Origin: Nonomuraea cavernae
Lineage (GTDB): Bacteria; Actinomycetota; Actinomycetes; Streptosporangiales; Streptosporangiaceae
Direction of reading: 5' to 3'
Assembly (NCBI RefSeq): GCF_014646355.1
Contig: NZ_BMNH01000017.1
Location: 94,537-158,536 of the forward strand
Length of the DNA: 64,000 bases
The notes under the pieces are model-generated. The model saw nothing but the letters and a program-made list of their open reading frames with translations. It made no database searches and was not told where the DNA came from. Below are positions 54,719 to 63,671 of this stretch, one piece after another (position 1 is the stretch's first letter; each line of letters starts with the position of its first letter). The translations under genes were made by a program, and so were the position numbers.

Positions 54719-55812
54719 CACTTCTCCCTGCGGGGTGCTGGTGCGGGCCGGGCGATCAGCCGGAGGTCGGGCCCGATCGCGGAGACGTCGTCGAAGGCGA
54801 ACCGGTGGGCGCCGGCGATGGTGCGCACGCCGGCGTCGCCGAGGGCGGCGGCGCCGGAGCCGAGGAGCGCCGGGGCGACGTAGGCGACGACGCGGTCCAC
54901 CAGGCCCTGCCGGAGGAAGGAGCCGGCCAGGGTCGGCCCGCCTTCGAGGAACACGCTGACGACGTCGCGCGCGGCGAGCTCGGCCAGCAGCCGGCGCAGG
55001 TCCAGGCCGTCGTCGTGGCGGGGCAGGCGCAGCAGGTCGGCCTTGAGGTCGGTGCGGGTGCCGTCGGCGATCGCGACCAGTGTCGGGGCGGCCCCGTCGA
55101 GCACCCGGGCGGCGGGCGGGGTGCGGGCGGCCGAGTCGACCACGACGCGCAGGATCGGCCGCTCGGGAAGGCCGGGGGTGCGGGCGGTGAGGCGGGGGTC
55201 GTCGGCGAGCACGGTGCCGATGCCGGCCACGATGGCGTCCGACCGGGCGCGCAGCCGGTGCACGTCGGCGCGGGCCTCGGGCGAGGTGATCCACTGGCTG
55301 GTGCCGTCGGCGGCGGCCGATCTGCCGTCGAGGGTGGCGGCGTACTTCCAGGTCACGTGCGGGCGGCCCAGCCGGGCGAAGGTCAGCCACTCGGCGTTGA
55401 CCTGCTCGGCCTGCTCGGCGAGCACCCCCGTCTCGACGGTCACGCCGTGGGCGCGCAGGCGGGCGGCGCCTCCGGCGGCCTCGGGGTTGGGATCGGCGAC
55501 CGCGATCACCACGCGACCGACGCCGGCGGCGAGCAACGCCTGGCTGCACGGGCCGGTGCGGCCGGTGTGGTCGCAGGGTTCGAGCGTCACGTAGGCGGTG
55601 CCGCCCCGCGCCCGCTCGCCCGCCTGCCGGAGCGCGACGATCTCGGCGTGCGGGCCGCCGGCCCGGGCGTGGAAGCCCTCGCCGGCGACGTCGTGGTGGG
55701 CGTCGAGGATCACGCAGCCGACGACGGGGTTGGGGCTGGTGCCGCCGCGCCCGTGCGCGGCCAGTTCGACGGCACGCGCCATGTGCGCGGTGTCCTGAGC
55801 GGGTGTCTCCAC
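54718..55812 (-). CDS. ribD: Bifunctional deaminase/reductase RibD
   Basis: A 364-residue fusion. The N-terminal zinc deaminase has HAEIVAL and EPCDHTGRTGPC; the C-terminal reductase has KYAATLDGRSAAADG, GIGTVLADDPRL and FLEGGPTLAGSFL. It starts with GTG at 55812, with TAGGAGG nine bases upstream. An inverted repeat GTAGCT-AGG-AGCTAC and a 7-bp GC stem lie around that site and may link the riboswitch to translation. Confidence 0.95.
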   Translation of the reverse strand: METPAQDTAHMARAVELAAHGRGGTSPNPVVGCVILDAHHDVAGEGFHARAGGPHAEIVALRQAGERARGGTAYVTLEPCDHTGRTGPCSQALLAAGVGRVVIAVADPNPEAAGGAARLRAHGVTVETGVLAEQAEQVNAEWLTFARLGRPHVTWKYAATLDGRSAAADGTSQWITSPEARADVHRLRARSDAIVAGIGTVLADDPRLTARTPGLPERPILRVVVDSAARTPPAARVLDGAAPTLVAIADGTRTDLKADLLRLPRHDDGLDLRRLLAELAARDVVSVFLEGGPTLAGSFLRQGLVDRVVAYVAPALLGSGAAALGDAGVRTIAGAHRFAFDDVSAIGPDLRLIARPAPAPRREK

Positions 55813-55915
55813 CCCGGGCCTCCTACTCGCCAGTAGCTCCTAGCTACGGCGGGCCCCGGGGGATATGACGATGCGTGTACGCACCTATGGGCGCCCGGCC
55901 TGACACCGGACACCC

Positions 55916-56042
55916 GCGTGCTTCCTCCCATCCGGACTTTAACCGTCGGTCCTGGAGTTTCACCAGGTCAACCGGCCGATGGCATCGGCCGGGTCGCGGA
56001 CTGTAACCGCCGGTTCGGAATTTCACCGACCCCGGAGCACGC
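55916..56042 (-). promoter_or_regulatory. FMN riboswitch (RFN element)
   Basis: Read on the minus strand, the P1 stem arms GCGTGCT (56042-56036) and AGCACGC (55922-55916) enclose the conserved FMN-aptamer blocks: GGTCGGTGAAATTCCGAACC, GGCGGTTACAGTCCGCGA, TGGTGAAACTCCAGGACCGA and CGGTTAAAGTCCGGATGGGA. It sits 104 bases before ribD and should switch off the rib operon when FMN is plentiful. Confidence 0.97.
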
Positions 56043-56128
56043 TAGCTCTGCCCATCAGTCTGCCATGCCGCGAACGACACGCGCGACCGCCCCCACCCTT
56101 ACGGATGAGCGAACGCTTGGTCGACAGG

Positions 56129-56938
56129 TCAGGCGGCCGTCATGCGGCGGGCCCGCCGCGCCACCGGCGAGTAGCGCACCTGAGGCGGGACGAGGCCGAG
56201 CCCCACGTGCAGGGTGCGCAGTGTGGCCGTCGCCCACAGGTCGCCGAGGGGCGTGGCCGGCAGGCCGTACAGTCTCCTGGCCCAGCGGGGCAGGGTGGCG
56301 AAGGCGAGCAGCGTGAGGGCGGGCACGGCAGGCTTGAGCGGGGTGAGCTTCAACGGGAGCGGCACGTTGAAGGACTGCCGCAGCGGATGGGCCGCCTCGG
56401 GGACGAACCGCAGGCCGGGCCGCTCGGCCCGGATGTAGTCGCGCATCTCCCCCACCGAGCCGGGAACGTCGTCCGGGGACAGGCCGACCACCTCGGCCGC
56501 CCGCCGCCACTCCGCGACGAACCGGTCCGCCTCGGCGTCGGTCAGCCGCACCCCGCCTCTGCGGGCCACCGACAGGTAGGAGTCGACCTCACCCACGTGG
56601 ACCCAGCGCAGCGCCTCGGGGTCGTCGAGGTGGAACTCCTGGCCGGTGTCGGGATCGTGCGCGGTCAGTGTGGCGTGGATCTTGCGGACCCGCCTGCCCG
56701 CGCGCTCCACCTCCTCGCACGTGCCGTACGTCCGCACACGGACGAACTCGGTGGTCCGCGCGAAGCGCGACCAGGACTCGCCGGGGTCCATCAGCGCGGA
56801 GTTCTGCAGCACGCCGCGCATCGCGCGCGGGTGCAGCCCCTGCATCAGCAGCGCCCGGAAGCCACCGACCAGCAGGATCGGCTCCCCCATGACCCGCCAC
56901 GTCACCGATCCGGGTCCGAACAGCCCATGGTCCGTCAT
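56129..56938 (-). CDS. DUF2236 / MpaB-like oxygenase family protein
   Basis: A 269-residue helical protein of the DUF2236 family, related to latex-clearing and MpaB-type haem enzymes. The family motif LMQGLHPRAMRGVLQNS near residue 33 holds a conserved His proposed as haem ligand. REDOX substrate unknown. It lies between rpe and the rib operon and reads in the same direction. Confidence 0.82.
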   Translation of the reverse strand: MTDHGLFGPGSVTWRVMGEPILLVGGFRALLMQGLHPRAMRGVLQNSALMDPGESWSRFARTTEFVRVRTYGTCEEVERAGRRVRKIHATLTAHDPDTGQEFHLDDPEALRWVHVGEVDSYLSVARRGGVRLTDAEADRFVAEWRRAAEVVGLSPDDVPGSVGEMRDYIRAERPGLRFVPEAAHPLRQSFNVPLPLKLTPLKPAVPALTLLAFATLPRWARRLYGLPATPLGDLWATATLRTLHVGLGLVPPQVRYSPVARRARRMTAA

Positions 56939-57052
56939 AAGTAAACAATTACCCGTTCGACGGCTGCTTCATGTCACAGCCTGTCCTGGTTATGGCTATT
57001 TTCGGGATCTCGGACGTTTCGATGCTGGATGAGCCACTGCCGTGCTCCGGGG

Positions 57053-57709
57053 CTAGGCCTTCGCCGCATTGGCGCGGAGCGTCTCGACGGCGGCGGCCCG
57101 GTCGGCGCTGCCGTAGACGGCGCTGCCGGCCACGAAGACGTCGGCGCCCGCCTCGGCGCAACGCTCGATGGTGTCACCGGTGACACCGCCGTCCACCTGG
57201 ATCCAGATCTCGCCGCCGTGCCGCTCGACGAGCGCGCGGGCGGTGCGGATCTTGGGCAGCACCATGTCGAGGAACTTCTGGCCGCCGAACCCTGGCTCGA
57301 CCGTCATCAGCAGCAGCATGTCGATCTCGCCCAGCAGCCCTTCGTACGGCTCGACGGCCGTGCCCGGGTTGAGGGCGAGCGCCGCCCGGGCGCCGAGCGA
57401 GCGGATCTGGCGCAGGGTGCGCACCGGAGCCCTGGACGCCTCGGCGTGGATGGTCACGCTGCCCGCCCCCGCCTCGGCGTAGGCCGGCGCCCACCGGTCG
57501 GGATCCTCGATCATCAGGTGGCAGTCGAGCGGGATCGACGTCGCCTTGAGCAGCGACTCGACGACGGGGAGCCCGAGTGTGAGGTTGGGCACGAAGTGGT
57601 TGTCCATGACGTCGACGTGCAGCCAGTCGGCGTTGGGCACCGCTGCGGCTTCGTCGGCGAGCCGGGCGAAGTCGGCGGACAGGATGCTGGGTGAGATCTG
57701 TACGGCCAT
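57053..57709 (-). CDS. rpe: Ribulose-phosphate 3-epimerase
   Basis: A 218-residue TIM-barrel enzyme interconverting ribulose 5-phosphate and xylulose 5-phosphate. Motifs are ISPSILSADFARL, HVDVMDNHFVPN, DCHLMIEDP, MTVEPGFGGQKF and VDGGV. It follows rsmB after 88 bases, in the common actinobacterial def-fmt-rsmB-rpe order. Confidence 0.95.
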   Translation of the reverse strand: MAVQISPSILSADFARLADEAAAVPNADWLHVDVMDNHFVPNLTLGLPVVESLLKATSIPLDCHLMIEDPDRWAPAYAEAGAGSVTIHAEASRAPVRTLRQIRSLGARAALALNPGTAVEPYEGLLGEIDMLLLMTVEPGFGGQKFLDMVLPKIRTARALVERHGGEIWIQVDGGVTGDTIERCAEAGADVFVAGSAVYGSADRAAAVETLRANAAKA

Positions 57710-57797
57710 GATGTACGGAGTCTATTGAACGACTCGCGGCCCCCTCGGCCCGGATCCGGTCCGAGGAGGTCACGATCGAGCCCCGGCTGGGGCGCCG

Positions 57798-59237
57798 TCA
57801 GGCGGGAAGCCTGCGCAGCAGCGCGAGGAACATCGCGTCGGTGCCGTGCCGGTGCGGCCAGAACTGAACGTGCGGCCCGTCGCCGAGGCCCTCGATGCCG
57901 GGCAGGTAGTCGCGCGCGTCGAGCTGTCGCACGTCGTCGCGGCGGCCGATCACGTCTCCCACCACGACCCGGGTCTCGGCCAGGTGCGGCGAACACGTCA
58001 CGTAGGCGACCACCCCGCCGGGGCGGGTGGCGTCGAGCGCGGAGTCGAGCAGCCGCCGCTGCAGCCTGCCGAGCTCGGCGACCCCCGAGGGATCACGCCG
58101 CCAGCGCGCCTCGGGCCGCCGGCGCAGCGCGCCGAGCCCGGTGCAGGGGGCGTCGAGCATGACCCGGTCGAAGGAGCCGGGCCGCCAGGCGGGCTCGGTG
58201 GCGTCGGCGGTGACCACGGCGGCGTCCCTGGTGGTCTGCCACACCAGCCGGGACCGGTGGTGCTGCGCGTCGGCGGCGAGCAGCCGCGCCCCGCCCGCGA
58301 ACGCCTCGCCCGCGCCCGGCACGCCGTCGTCGAGCCCGGCGAGGTCGCCATGGGTGGCCAGGGCGTCGAGCAGCCCGGCCTTGCCGCCGGGACCGGCGCA
58401 CATGTCGAGCCACACCTCGTCGCGCCGGTCGAGCGGCACCCGGGTCAGCGCGAGAGCCACCAGCTGACTGGCCTCGTCCTGCACGGCGGCCCGGGTCTCG
58501 GCGACGGCGGTGATCCTGCCGGGGTCGCCCTCCGGCAGGTAGGCGGCGTAGGGGGACAGCCGGCCGGGCTCGGCGTTGCCGAGCTCGGACACCGAGCTGC
58601 GGCCCGGCCGGGCCACCAGCGTCACCAGGGGACGCGCGTTGTCGGCCTCGAGCAGCGCGGCGGTCTCGTCGGCGTCGGCGCCCAGGGCGTCGCGGAAGGC
58701 GCTGACGATCCAGCGGGGATGGCTGTGGACGATCGCGAGATGGCCCGACAGGTCGCCGGCCGGATCGGGGGCGACGATCGCCATCCACTCGTCGAGCGAG
58801 CGGGACGCGATCTTGCGGAGCACCGCGTTGACGAACTTGGCCGCGCCCGCGCCGATGCGCAGCCGTACGAGATCGACGGTGGTGCCGACGGCGGCGTGCG
58901 GCGGGACGCGCATCTTGAGCAGCTGATGGGCTCCGAGTCGCAGGGCGTCGCGCACGGCGGCGTCGGGCTCGCGGTCGCCGCACACCTTGATGATCGCGTC
59001 GTAGCCGCCCAGGCCGCGCAGGGTGCCGTAGGCCAGCTCGGTGGCCAGCGCCGCGTCGCGCCCCTTCAGCCCCCGCTCGCGCAGCAGGCGGGGCATCAGC
59101 AGGTTGGCGTAGGCGTCTCGCTCGTCGACGGCCCGCAGGACGTCGAACGCCGCGTTGCGCGCCTGGTCACGAGCCGGCCTGCGCGGACTCCGACCGCCCC
59201 GGCCACCGGCCGGCTTACGGTCCGTGCGGTGCGTCAT
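57798..59237 (-). CDS. rsmB: RsmB-like rRNA m5C methyltransferase
   Basis: A 479-residue protein with an N-terminal NusB-like domain (ARNAAFDVLRAVDERDAYAN) and a RsmB/Sun methyltransferase domain. SAM motif DMCAGPGGKAGLL, DAPCTGLGALRRRPEARWR and the catalytic-type Cys in VTCSPH are present. ATG at 59237 (MTHRTDRK) with AAAGG upstream overlaps the fmt stop (ATGA). Confidence 0.93.
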   Translation of the reverse strand: MTHRTDRKPAGGRGGRSPRRPARDQARNAAFDVLRAVDERDAYANLLMPRLLRERGLKGRDAALATELAYGTLRGLGGYDAIIKVCGDREPDAAVRDALRLGAHQLLKMRVPPHAAVGTTVDLVRLRIGAGAAKFVNAVLRKIASRSLDEWMAIVAPDPAGDLSGHLAIVHSHPRWIVSAFRDALGADADETAALLEADNARPLVTLVARPGRSSVSELGNAEPGRLSPYAAYLPEGDPGRITAVAETRAAVQDEASQLVALALTRVPLDRRDEVWLDMCAGPGGKAGLLDALATHGDLAGLDDGVPGAGEAFAGGARLLAADAQHHRSRLVWQTTRDAAVVTADATEPAWRPGSFDRVMLDAPCTGLGALRRRPEARWRRDPSGVAELGRLQRRLLDSALDATRPGGVVAYVTCSPHLAETRVVVGDVIGRRDDVRQLDARDYLPGIEGLGDGPHVQFWPHRHGTDAMFLALLRRLPA

Positions 59238-60163
59238 GCGAACCTTTCGCCATTGTCGACCCGCGCTCCGCGAGCCCATTCGCCCGCGCTCATCAGCCGC
59301 TTGCCCTCCGGCTGGACCTCGCCGAGCTCGACGGGGTGCGTGGCCGTGCCGACCAGCACGACGTTCTTGGTGGCGGCCACCTCGCCCGGCGCGAGCCGCT
59401 CGCCGTCGGGCACGAGCCGGACGGGACCGAGCTTGACCCGATGCCCGCGGAACGTGCTCCACGCGCCGGGGCCGGGCGTGCAGGCGCGGACGAGCCGGTC
59501 GACGCGCATGGCCGGCCCGGACCAGTCGACCTGGGCGTCGGCGACATTGATCTTGGGCGCGAGGCTGACCCCGTCGAGCGGCTGCGGACGTGCCTCCAGC
59601 TTGCCGTCCTCGACCCCGTCGAGGGTGGCGGCGAGCAGCTCGGCGCCGGAGACGGACAGCCGGTCGAGCAGCTCGCCGCTGGTGTCGCCGGGCCTGATCG
59701 CCTCGGTGACCACGCCGTAGACGGGCCCGGCGTCGAGCTCCTTGACGATCTGGAATGTCGAGGCGCCGGTGATCTCGTCGCCGTGCAGGATCGCGTGCTG
59801 GACGGGGGCGGCGCCCCGCCACGCGGGCAGGATCGAGAAGTGCAGGTTGATCCAGCCGAAGCGGGGCACGTCGAGCGCCGACTGCGGCAGCAGCGCGCCG
59901 TAGGCGACGACGGGACAGCAGTCGGGGCGCAGCCCCGCCAGCCGCTCCAGGAACCCGGGATCGCCGGCCTTCGCGGGGCGCAGCACCTCGATGCCCGCCT
60001 CCTCGGCCAGCTCGGCGACGGGTGACGGGTGAACCTTGCGGCCCCGGCCGGACTGGGCGTCGGGACGGGTGACCACCGCGACCACCTCGTGACGCGGCGA
60101 GTCGATCAGGGCGCGCAGCGACGGCAGGGCCGTCTCGGGTGTGCCCGCGAAGACGAGACGCAT
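59234..60163 (-). CDS. fmt: Methionyl-tRNA formyltransferase
   Basis: A 309-residue enzyme. It starts MRLVFAGTPETALPSL; the catalytic block is NLHFSILPAWRGAAPVQHAI, with HGDEITGAS and ELDAGPVY (catalytic Asp). A C-terminal OB-like tRNA-binding domain follows. It starts two bases after the def stop. Confidence 0.95.
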   Translation of the reverse strand: MRLVFAGTPETALPSLRALIDSPRHEVVAVVTRPDAQSGRGRKVHPSPVAELAEEAGIEVLRPAKAGDPGFLERLAGLRPDCCPVVAYGALLPQSALDVPRFGWINLHFSILPAWRGAAPVQHAILHGDEITGASTFQIVKELDAGPVYGVVTEAIRPGDTSGELLDRLSVSGAELLAATLDGVEDGKLEARPQPLDGVSLAPKINVADAQVDWSGPAMRVDRLVRACTPGPGAWSTFRGHRVKLGPVRLVPDGERLAPGEVAATKNVVLVGTATHPVELGEVQPEGKRLMSAGEWARGARVDNGERFA

Positions 60164-60165
60164 GG

Positions 60166-60723
60166 TCAGAGCGCCCTTCCGCCGGTGGCGTGCGGGGAGA
60201 ACCTGACCGTGGGCGCGGCCAGGCCGCTCCACTCGGCCTCGCGGACGGCCTTCATCGCGAGTTTGCGCTGCTTGGGATCCATCCGGTCGATGAACAGGAT
60301 GCCGTCGAGATGGTCGGTCTCGTGCTGGAGACAACGCGCCATCAGGTCGCTGCCCTCGATCGTGACGGGCTCGCCGTGCATGTCGAACCCCTTGGCCACG
60401 GCCCGGATGGCACGCGGCGTCGGGAACGACAGGCCGGGGAAGGACAGGCAGCCCTCCTCGCCCTCCTCGTCGAGGTCGGCGGACAGGTCGAGGTCGGGGT
60501 TGATCAGGTGGCCGAGCCGGTCGTCGACGTAGTAGGTGAACACCCGCAGGCCGACACCGATCTGCGGTGCGGCGAGACCGGCGCCCGGAGCGTCCATCAT
60601 CGTGTCGGTCAGGTCTTTGACCAGCTTCCGGAGCTCCTTGTCGAAGTCGACGACCGGGGCCGCCGGGGTGCGCAGCACCGGGTCTCCGAACAGCCGGATC
60701 GACTGGATCGCCAAAGGGGTCAC
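60166..60723 (-). CDS. def: Peptide deformylase
   Basis: A 185-residue metalloprotease removing the formyl group from nascent chains. All three motifs are present: GAGLAAPQIG, EGCLSFPG and QHETDHLDG. It pairs functionally and physically with fmt. Confidence 0.96.
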   Translation of the reverse strand: MTPLAIQSIRLFGDPVLRTPAAPVVDFDKELRKLVKDLTDTMMDAPGAGLAAPQIGVGLRVFTYYVDDRLGHLINPDLDLSADLDEEGEEGCLSFPGLSFPTPRAIRAVAKGFDMHGEPVTIEGSDLMARCLQHETDHLDGILFIDRMDPKQRKLAMKAVREAEWSGLAAPTVRFSPHATGGRAL

Positions 60724-60741
60724 TCCGTTTCGTCGGCGGGA

Positions 60742-62076
60742 TCAGCCCAGTTTAGTGTGCGCCAGGGATCGGGCCTTCATCGCCGCTTTCCGGGCCGCCT
60801 TGACCACGGCGGGGTCGTCGTGGGCCGAGGCGAGCATGTCGAGCACGGCGAGCGTGTCGGGGTGGCCCACGGCGGGCATCTCGCCGACGAGCCTGATCAG
60901 GTCCTCGCGGGGCTCGGGCGTGTCCAGCCTGCCCGCGGCGTGGCCCGACAGGTGCATGAGGGCGGCCAGCGCGTCGACGGCGATCCAGGTGTGGTCGTCG
61001 GGGCTGAGCGCCGGTGCGTCGAGGTCGCGGATGTGCAGCCAGGAGGCGGCGTAGCGGCGCATCAGCGGCAGCTCCAGGGCCCGGCGGACGGGCGCCTCGG
61101 CCTCGGGGCCCAGCTCCTCCAGGATGGCGCCGACCGCGCCGCGCCGACCGGCGCCGCCGGTGGCCGCGATCTCGATCAGGTCGCGGGCGGCCTCCTCGGG
61201 CGCGCGGCGCTCCAGCCAGCCGGCGACGGCGCTCTGCGTGGCGGTGCCCTTCACCAGGGCTTCGACCAGCTCGGCGGCCGACAGGTCGGCGAACACCTCG
61301 ACCTCGGCCGCGGTGGGCGCGTCGTGGCCCTCGCGCAGCAGATCGCGGCGGATGGCCCAGACGCCGAGCGGAGTGAGCGCGGTGCGCCCGGCCGCGGTCT
61401 GCTCGACCAGCCCGCAGTAGGCCAGCAGGGACAGCGCCTCCAGCAACTCGGCGGGCAGCGACGCGGCCAGCCTGCGCATCGGGACCGCCCCGGGCTCGCA
61501 GGCCACCTCGTGGGACTGCAGAATGCCCCTGGCCAGGTTGGCGACCGCGACGCCGGAGCGCACGGAGTAGATGGTGGCCAGCATCTCGGCGAGGTGGTCG
61601 TCGACCACGGCCGAGCCGGTCAGCCCCTCGTCGGCGCGGTCGAGCACGTCCATGACCACGCCGTCCCAGAACTCCAGCGTCGCCTCGGCCGTCATGCGCG
61701 TCGGCAGCGGGCCGCGCGTGGCCTGGCCGCGCACGATCCGCAACAGGCCGGTGTTGACGGCGACGATCCAGATGAGCCGGACCCGGGCGGCGGGCACGCC
61801 GAGCGCCTCGGCGGCGGCCACGGCGTCGGGCTCGGTCAGCAGCCCCTCGGGGGTCACCGGGCGGCTGCCGGTCCAGGTGGCCAGCCGGATGGCGTCGGCG
61901 ACCAGCGGAACGGCCGGGACCAGCCGGGCCAGCTCCTCGTCGGGGCCGAGCAGGACCGGCGGGAAGGTGAGCGCCTCGCGCTCCACGGCTGTCTCCTGCG
62001 GCGGCCGGGTCGGCACGGCGGCCTGCTCATCGATCAGCTTGCGCAGCTCGGCGAGGTTGAAGACGTTGTTTGCCAC
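60742..62076 (-). CDS. Protein of unknown function, paralogue A
   Basis: A 444-residue soluble, mostly helical protein with no recognised domain. Its C-terminal half aligns by eye with the next gene: LAYCGLVEQ...ALTPLGVWAIR is matched by LAWCGLVEQ...LTPLAVWALR, and both end VKAARKAAMKARS/AKAARKAAFKARS. The LTPLGVWA segment resembles winged-helix endings seen in proteins of this kind. Lies between def and priA, same direction, 18 bases from def. It is likely cytoplasmic. Confidence 0.75.
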   Translation of the reverse strand: MANNVFNLAELRKLIDEQAAVPTRPPQETAVEREALTFPPVLLGPDEELARLVPAVPLVADAIRLATWTGSRPVTPEGLLTEPDAVAAAEALGVPAARVRLIWIVAVNTGLLRIVRGQATRGPLPTRMTAEATLEFWDGVVMDVLDRADEGLTGSAVVDDHLAEMLATIYSVRSGVAVANLARGILQSHEVACEPGAVPMRRLAASLPAELLEALSLLAYCGLVEQTAAGRTALTPLGVWAIRRDLLREGHDAPTAAEVEVFADLSAAELVEALVKGTATQSAVAGWLERRAPEEAARDLIEIAATGGAGRRGAVGAILEELGPEAEAPVRRALELPLMRRYAASWLHIRDLDAPALSPDDHTWIAVDALAALMHLSGHAAGRLDTPEPREDLIRLVGEMPAVGHPDTLAVLDMLASAHDDPAVVKAARKAAMKARSLAHTKLG

Positions 62077-62113
62077 CCACGAAACTTACTGCACAGGAGT
62101 CACAGGGGTGTAC

Positions 62114-63622
62114 TCATCGGATGCTCCGCGAGCGGGCTTTGAAGGCGGCCTTGCGCGCGGCCTTGGCCACCGTGCCGTCGGACAGCGAACGGCCCAGGAG
62201 CTCCAGGACGTCGACGACGTCGGGGTGGTCGACGCGCCACATCTCCTCGATGAGGTGGGCGGGCGGGCCGGAGGCGGCCATGTTCTCGCCGAACACGTCG
62301 GGGTCCTCCTCGGCCGACGGCATCGCCAGCGCGAGCATGTCGATGCTGACCCAGAGCAGCTCCTCCTGGGTGAGCGCGGGGGCGGGCAGGCCGCGGCTGG
62401 CGAGCCAGTGGATGGCGTGCGGCCGCAGCTCGTGGTCGTCGAGGCAGGCGCGCACCTCGGCCTCGGCCTCGGCGCCCAGCCGGTCGACGATGGTGACCGC
62501 GATGCCGCGGGCCACGGCCGGGGCTCCCACGGCCGCGGCGAGCAGCTCGGCCGCCGCCGCGCCGGGAGCCCTCCGGTCGAGCCAGCGGGTGATGTCGCTC
62601 TCGGCCAGCTCGGTCGGCACCCCTTCGAGCAGCCCTTCGATGAGGCCGGTCGCGTCGGCGTCGGCCAGGTCGCCGGCCAGCGGCGCGTCGAGGCCGAGCG
62701 TGAGGTAGTGCTCGCGCAGGGCCCAGACGGCGAGCGGGGTCAGCCCGGCCGAGCCGCCCTCCTGCTCGACCAGGCCGCACCAGGCCAGGCGGCCGAGCGT
62801 GCCCGGCAGGTCGACCGGGCCGTCCTCGGTGAGCTCGTCGAGGTAGTCGCCGATCACGGTGACGGGCACCGGGACCTGCAGCCGGTAGAGCATGTCGAAC
62901 AGGTCGTAGAGCTCGTCGTCGAGGTCGGCGCGGCCGGTGACGGCGCCGCCGGTGTCACGCTCGACGAGGTGGGCGACGATCTCCGCCCATCTCCGCGGCG
63001 GCTCGCCGCCGGTGCTCCGGCGCAGGTCCTCGGCCAGGCCCTGGCGCGGCTCCGGCCCGTGGATCTCCACCCACAGCGGGACGTCCGCCAGGCCGGCCAG
63101 CAGGTCGCCGGGCGGCGGCAGTCGTACGGCGGGCAGCGGTGAGCATCCCGGGCAGTCGCAGGGCGCCTCCCCGAGATCGGGCAGCTCCCCGGAGGGGACG
63201 GCGATCGACTGCTCCAGCGACTCGGGCCCGATCGCGCTGAACAGGCTCTTGGCCATGCCGAAGTTGGCCGGGTCGGCGAGCGCCTCGGGCATCCTGGGCG
63301 CGATGTCGGCGATCCGGTCACGCATCGCGGCCGCCGTCGCCTCGCTCACCTCGCCGGCGTCGCGCAGGTAGTCGACCAGCGTGCGCGCGGCGGCCACGGT
63401 CTCGGAGGCGCTCTCGGGCGGCGCGATGACCTTGCGGGGGTAGATGGACAGCAGCAGCTCGTCGAAGGTGTCAGGGGTGAAGTCGCCGAGCTTGTCGACG
63501 TCGAGGTAGTCGCTGGCGTAGTCGCAGAGCAGGCGGACCTCGTCCGCGTCCACGTCGACGCCCCGCGTGCGGCCCCAGGCGCGCAGGTGGTCGATGGCTC
63601 GGTTCACCCATTCGATCGACAC
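62114..63622 (-). CDS. Protein of unknown function, paralogue B
   Basis: A 502-residue soluble helical protein sharing its C-terminal half with the neighbouring gene 37 bases downstream. Its N-terminal half differs, starting with IEWVNRAIDHLRAWGR and carrying an internal CDCPGC motif near residue 160 that could bind metal. Repeated HEAT-like helix pairs are suggested by the Ala/Leu/Glu pattern of the C-terminal half. Function unknown. Confidence 0.75.
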   Translation of the reverse strand: MSIEWVNRAIDHLRAWGRTRGVDVDADEVRLLCDYASDYLDVDKLGDFTPDTFDELLLSIYPRKVIAPPESASETVAAARTLVDYLRDAGEVSEATAAAMRDRIADIAPRMPEALADPANFGMAKSLFSAIGPESLEQSIAVPSGELPDLGEAPCDCPGCSPLPAVRLPPPGDLLAGLADVPLWVEIHGPEPRQGLAEDLRRSTGGEPPRRWAEIVAHLVERDTGGAVTGRADLDDELYDLFDMLYRLQVPVPVTVIGDYLDELTEDGPVDLPGTLGRLAWCGLVEQEGGSAGLTPLAVWALREHYLTLGLDAPLAGDLADADATGLIEGLLEGVPTELAESDITRWLDRRAPGAAAAELLAAAVGAPAVARGIAVTIVDRLGAEAEAEVRACLDDHELRPHAIHWLASRGLPAPALTQEELLWVSIDMLALAMPSAEEDPDVFGENMAASGPPAHLIEEMWRVDHPDVVDVLELLGRSLSDGTVAKAARKAAFKARSRSIR

Positions 63623-63671
63623 AGGGGCACGCTAACGGCTGACTTACAGATGAGCGAATCGGGGATACGGC

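Noticed and set aside
60139..62142. A 667-codon plus-strand frame over def and paralogue A
   Set aside because: It reads antisense to def, whose three active-site motifs are intact.
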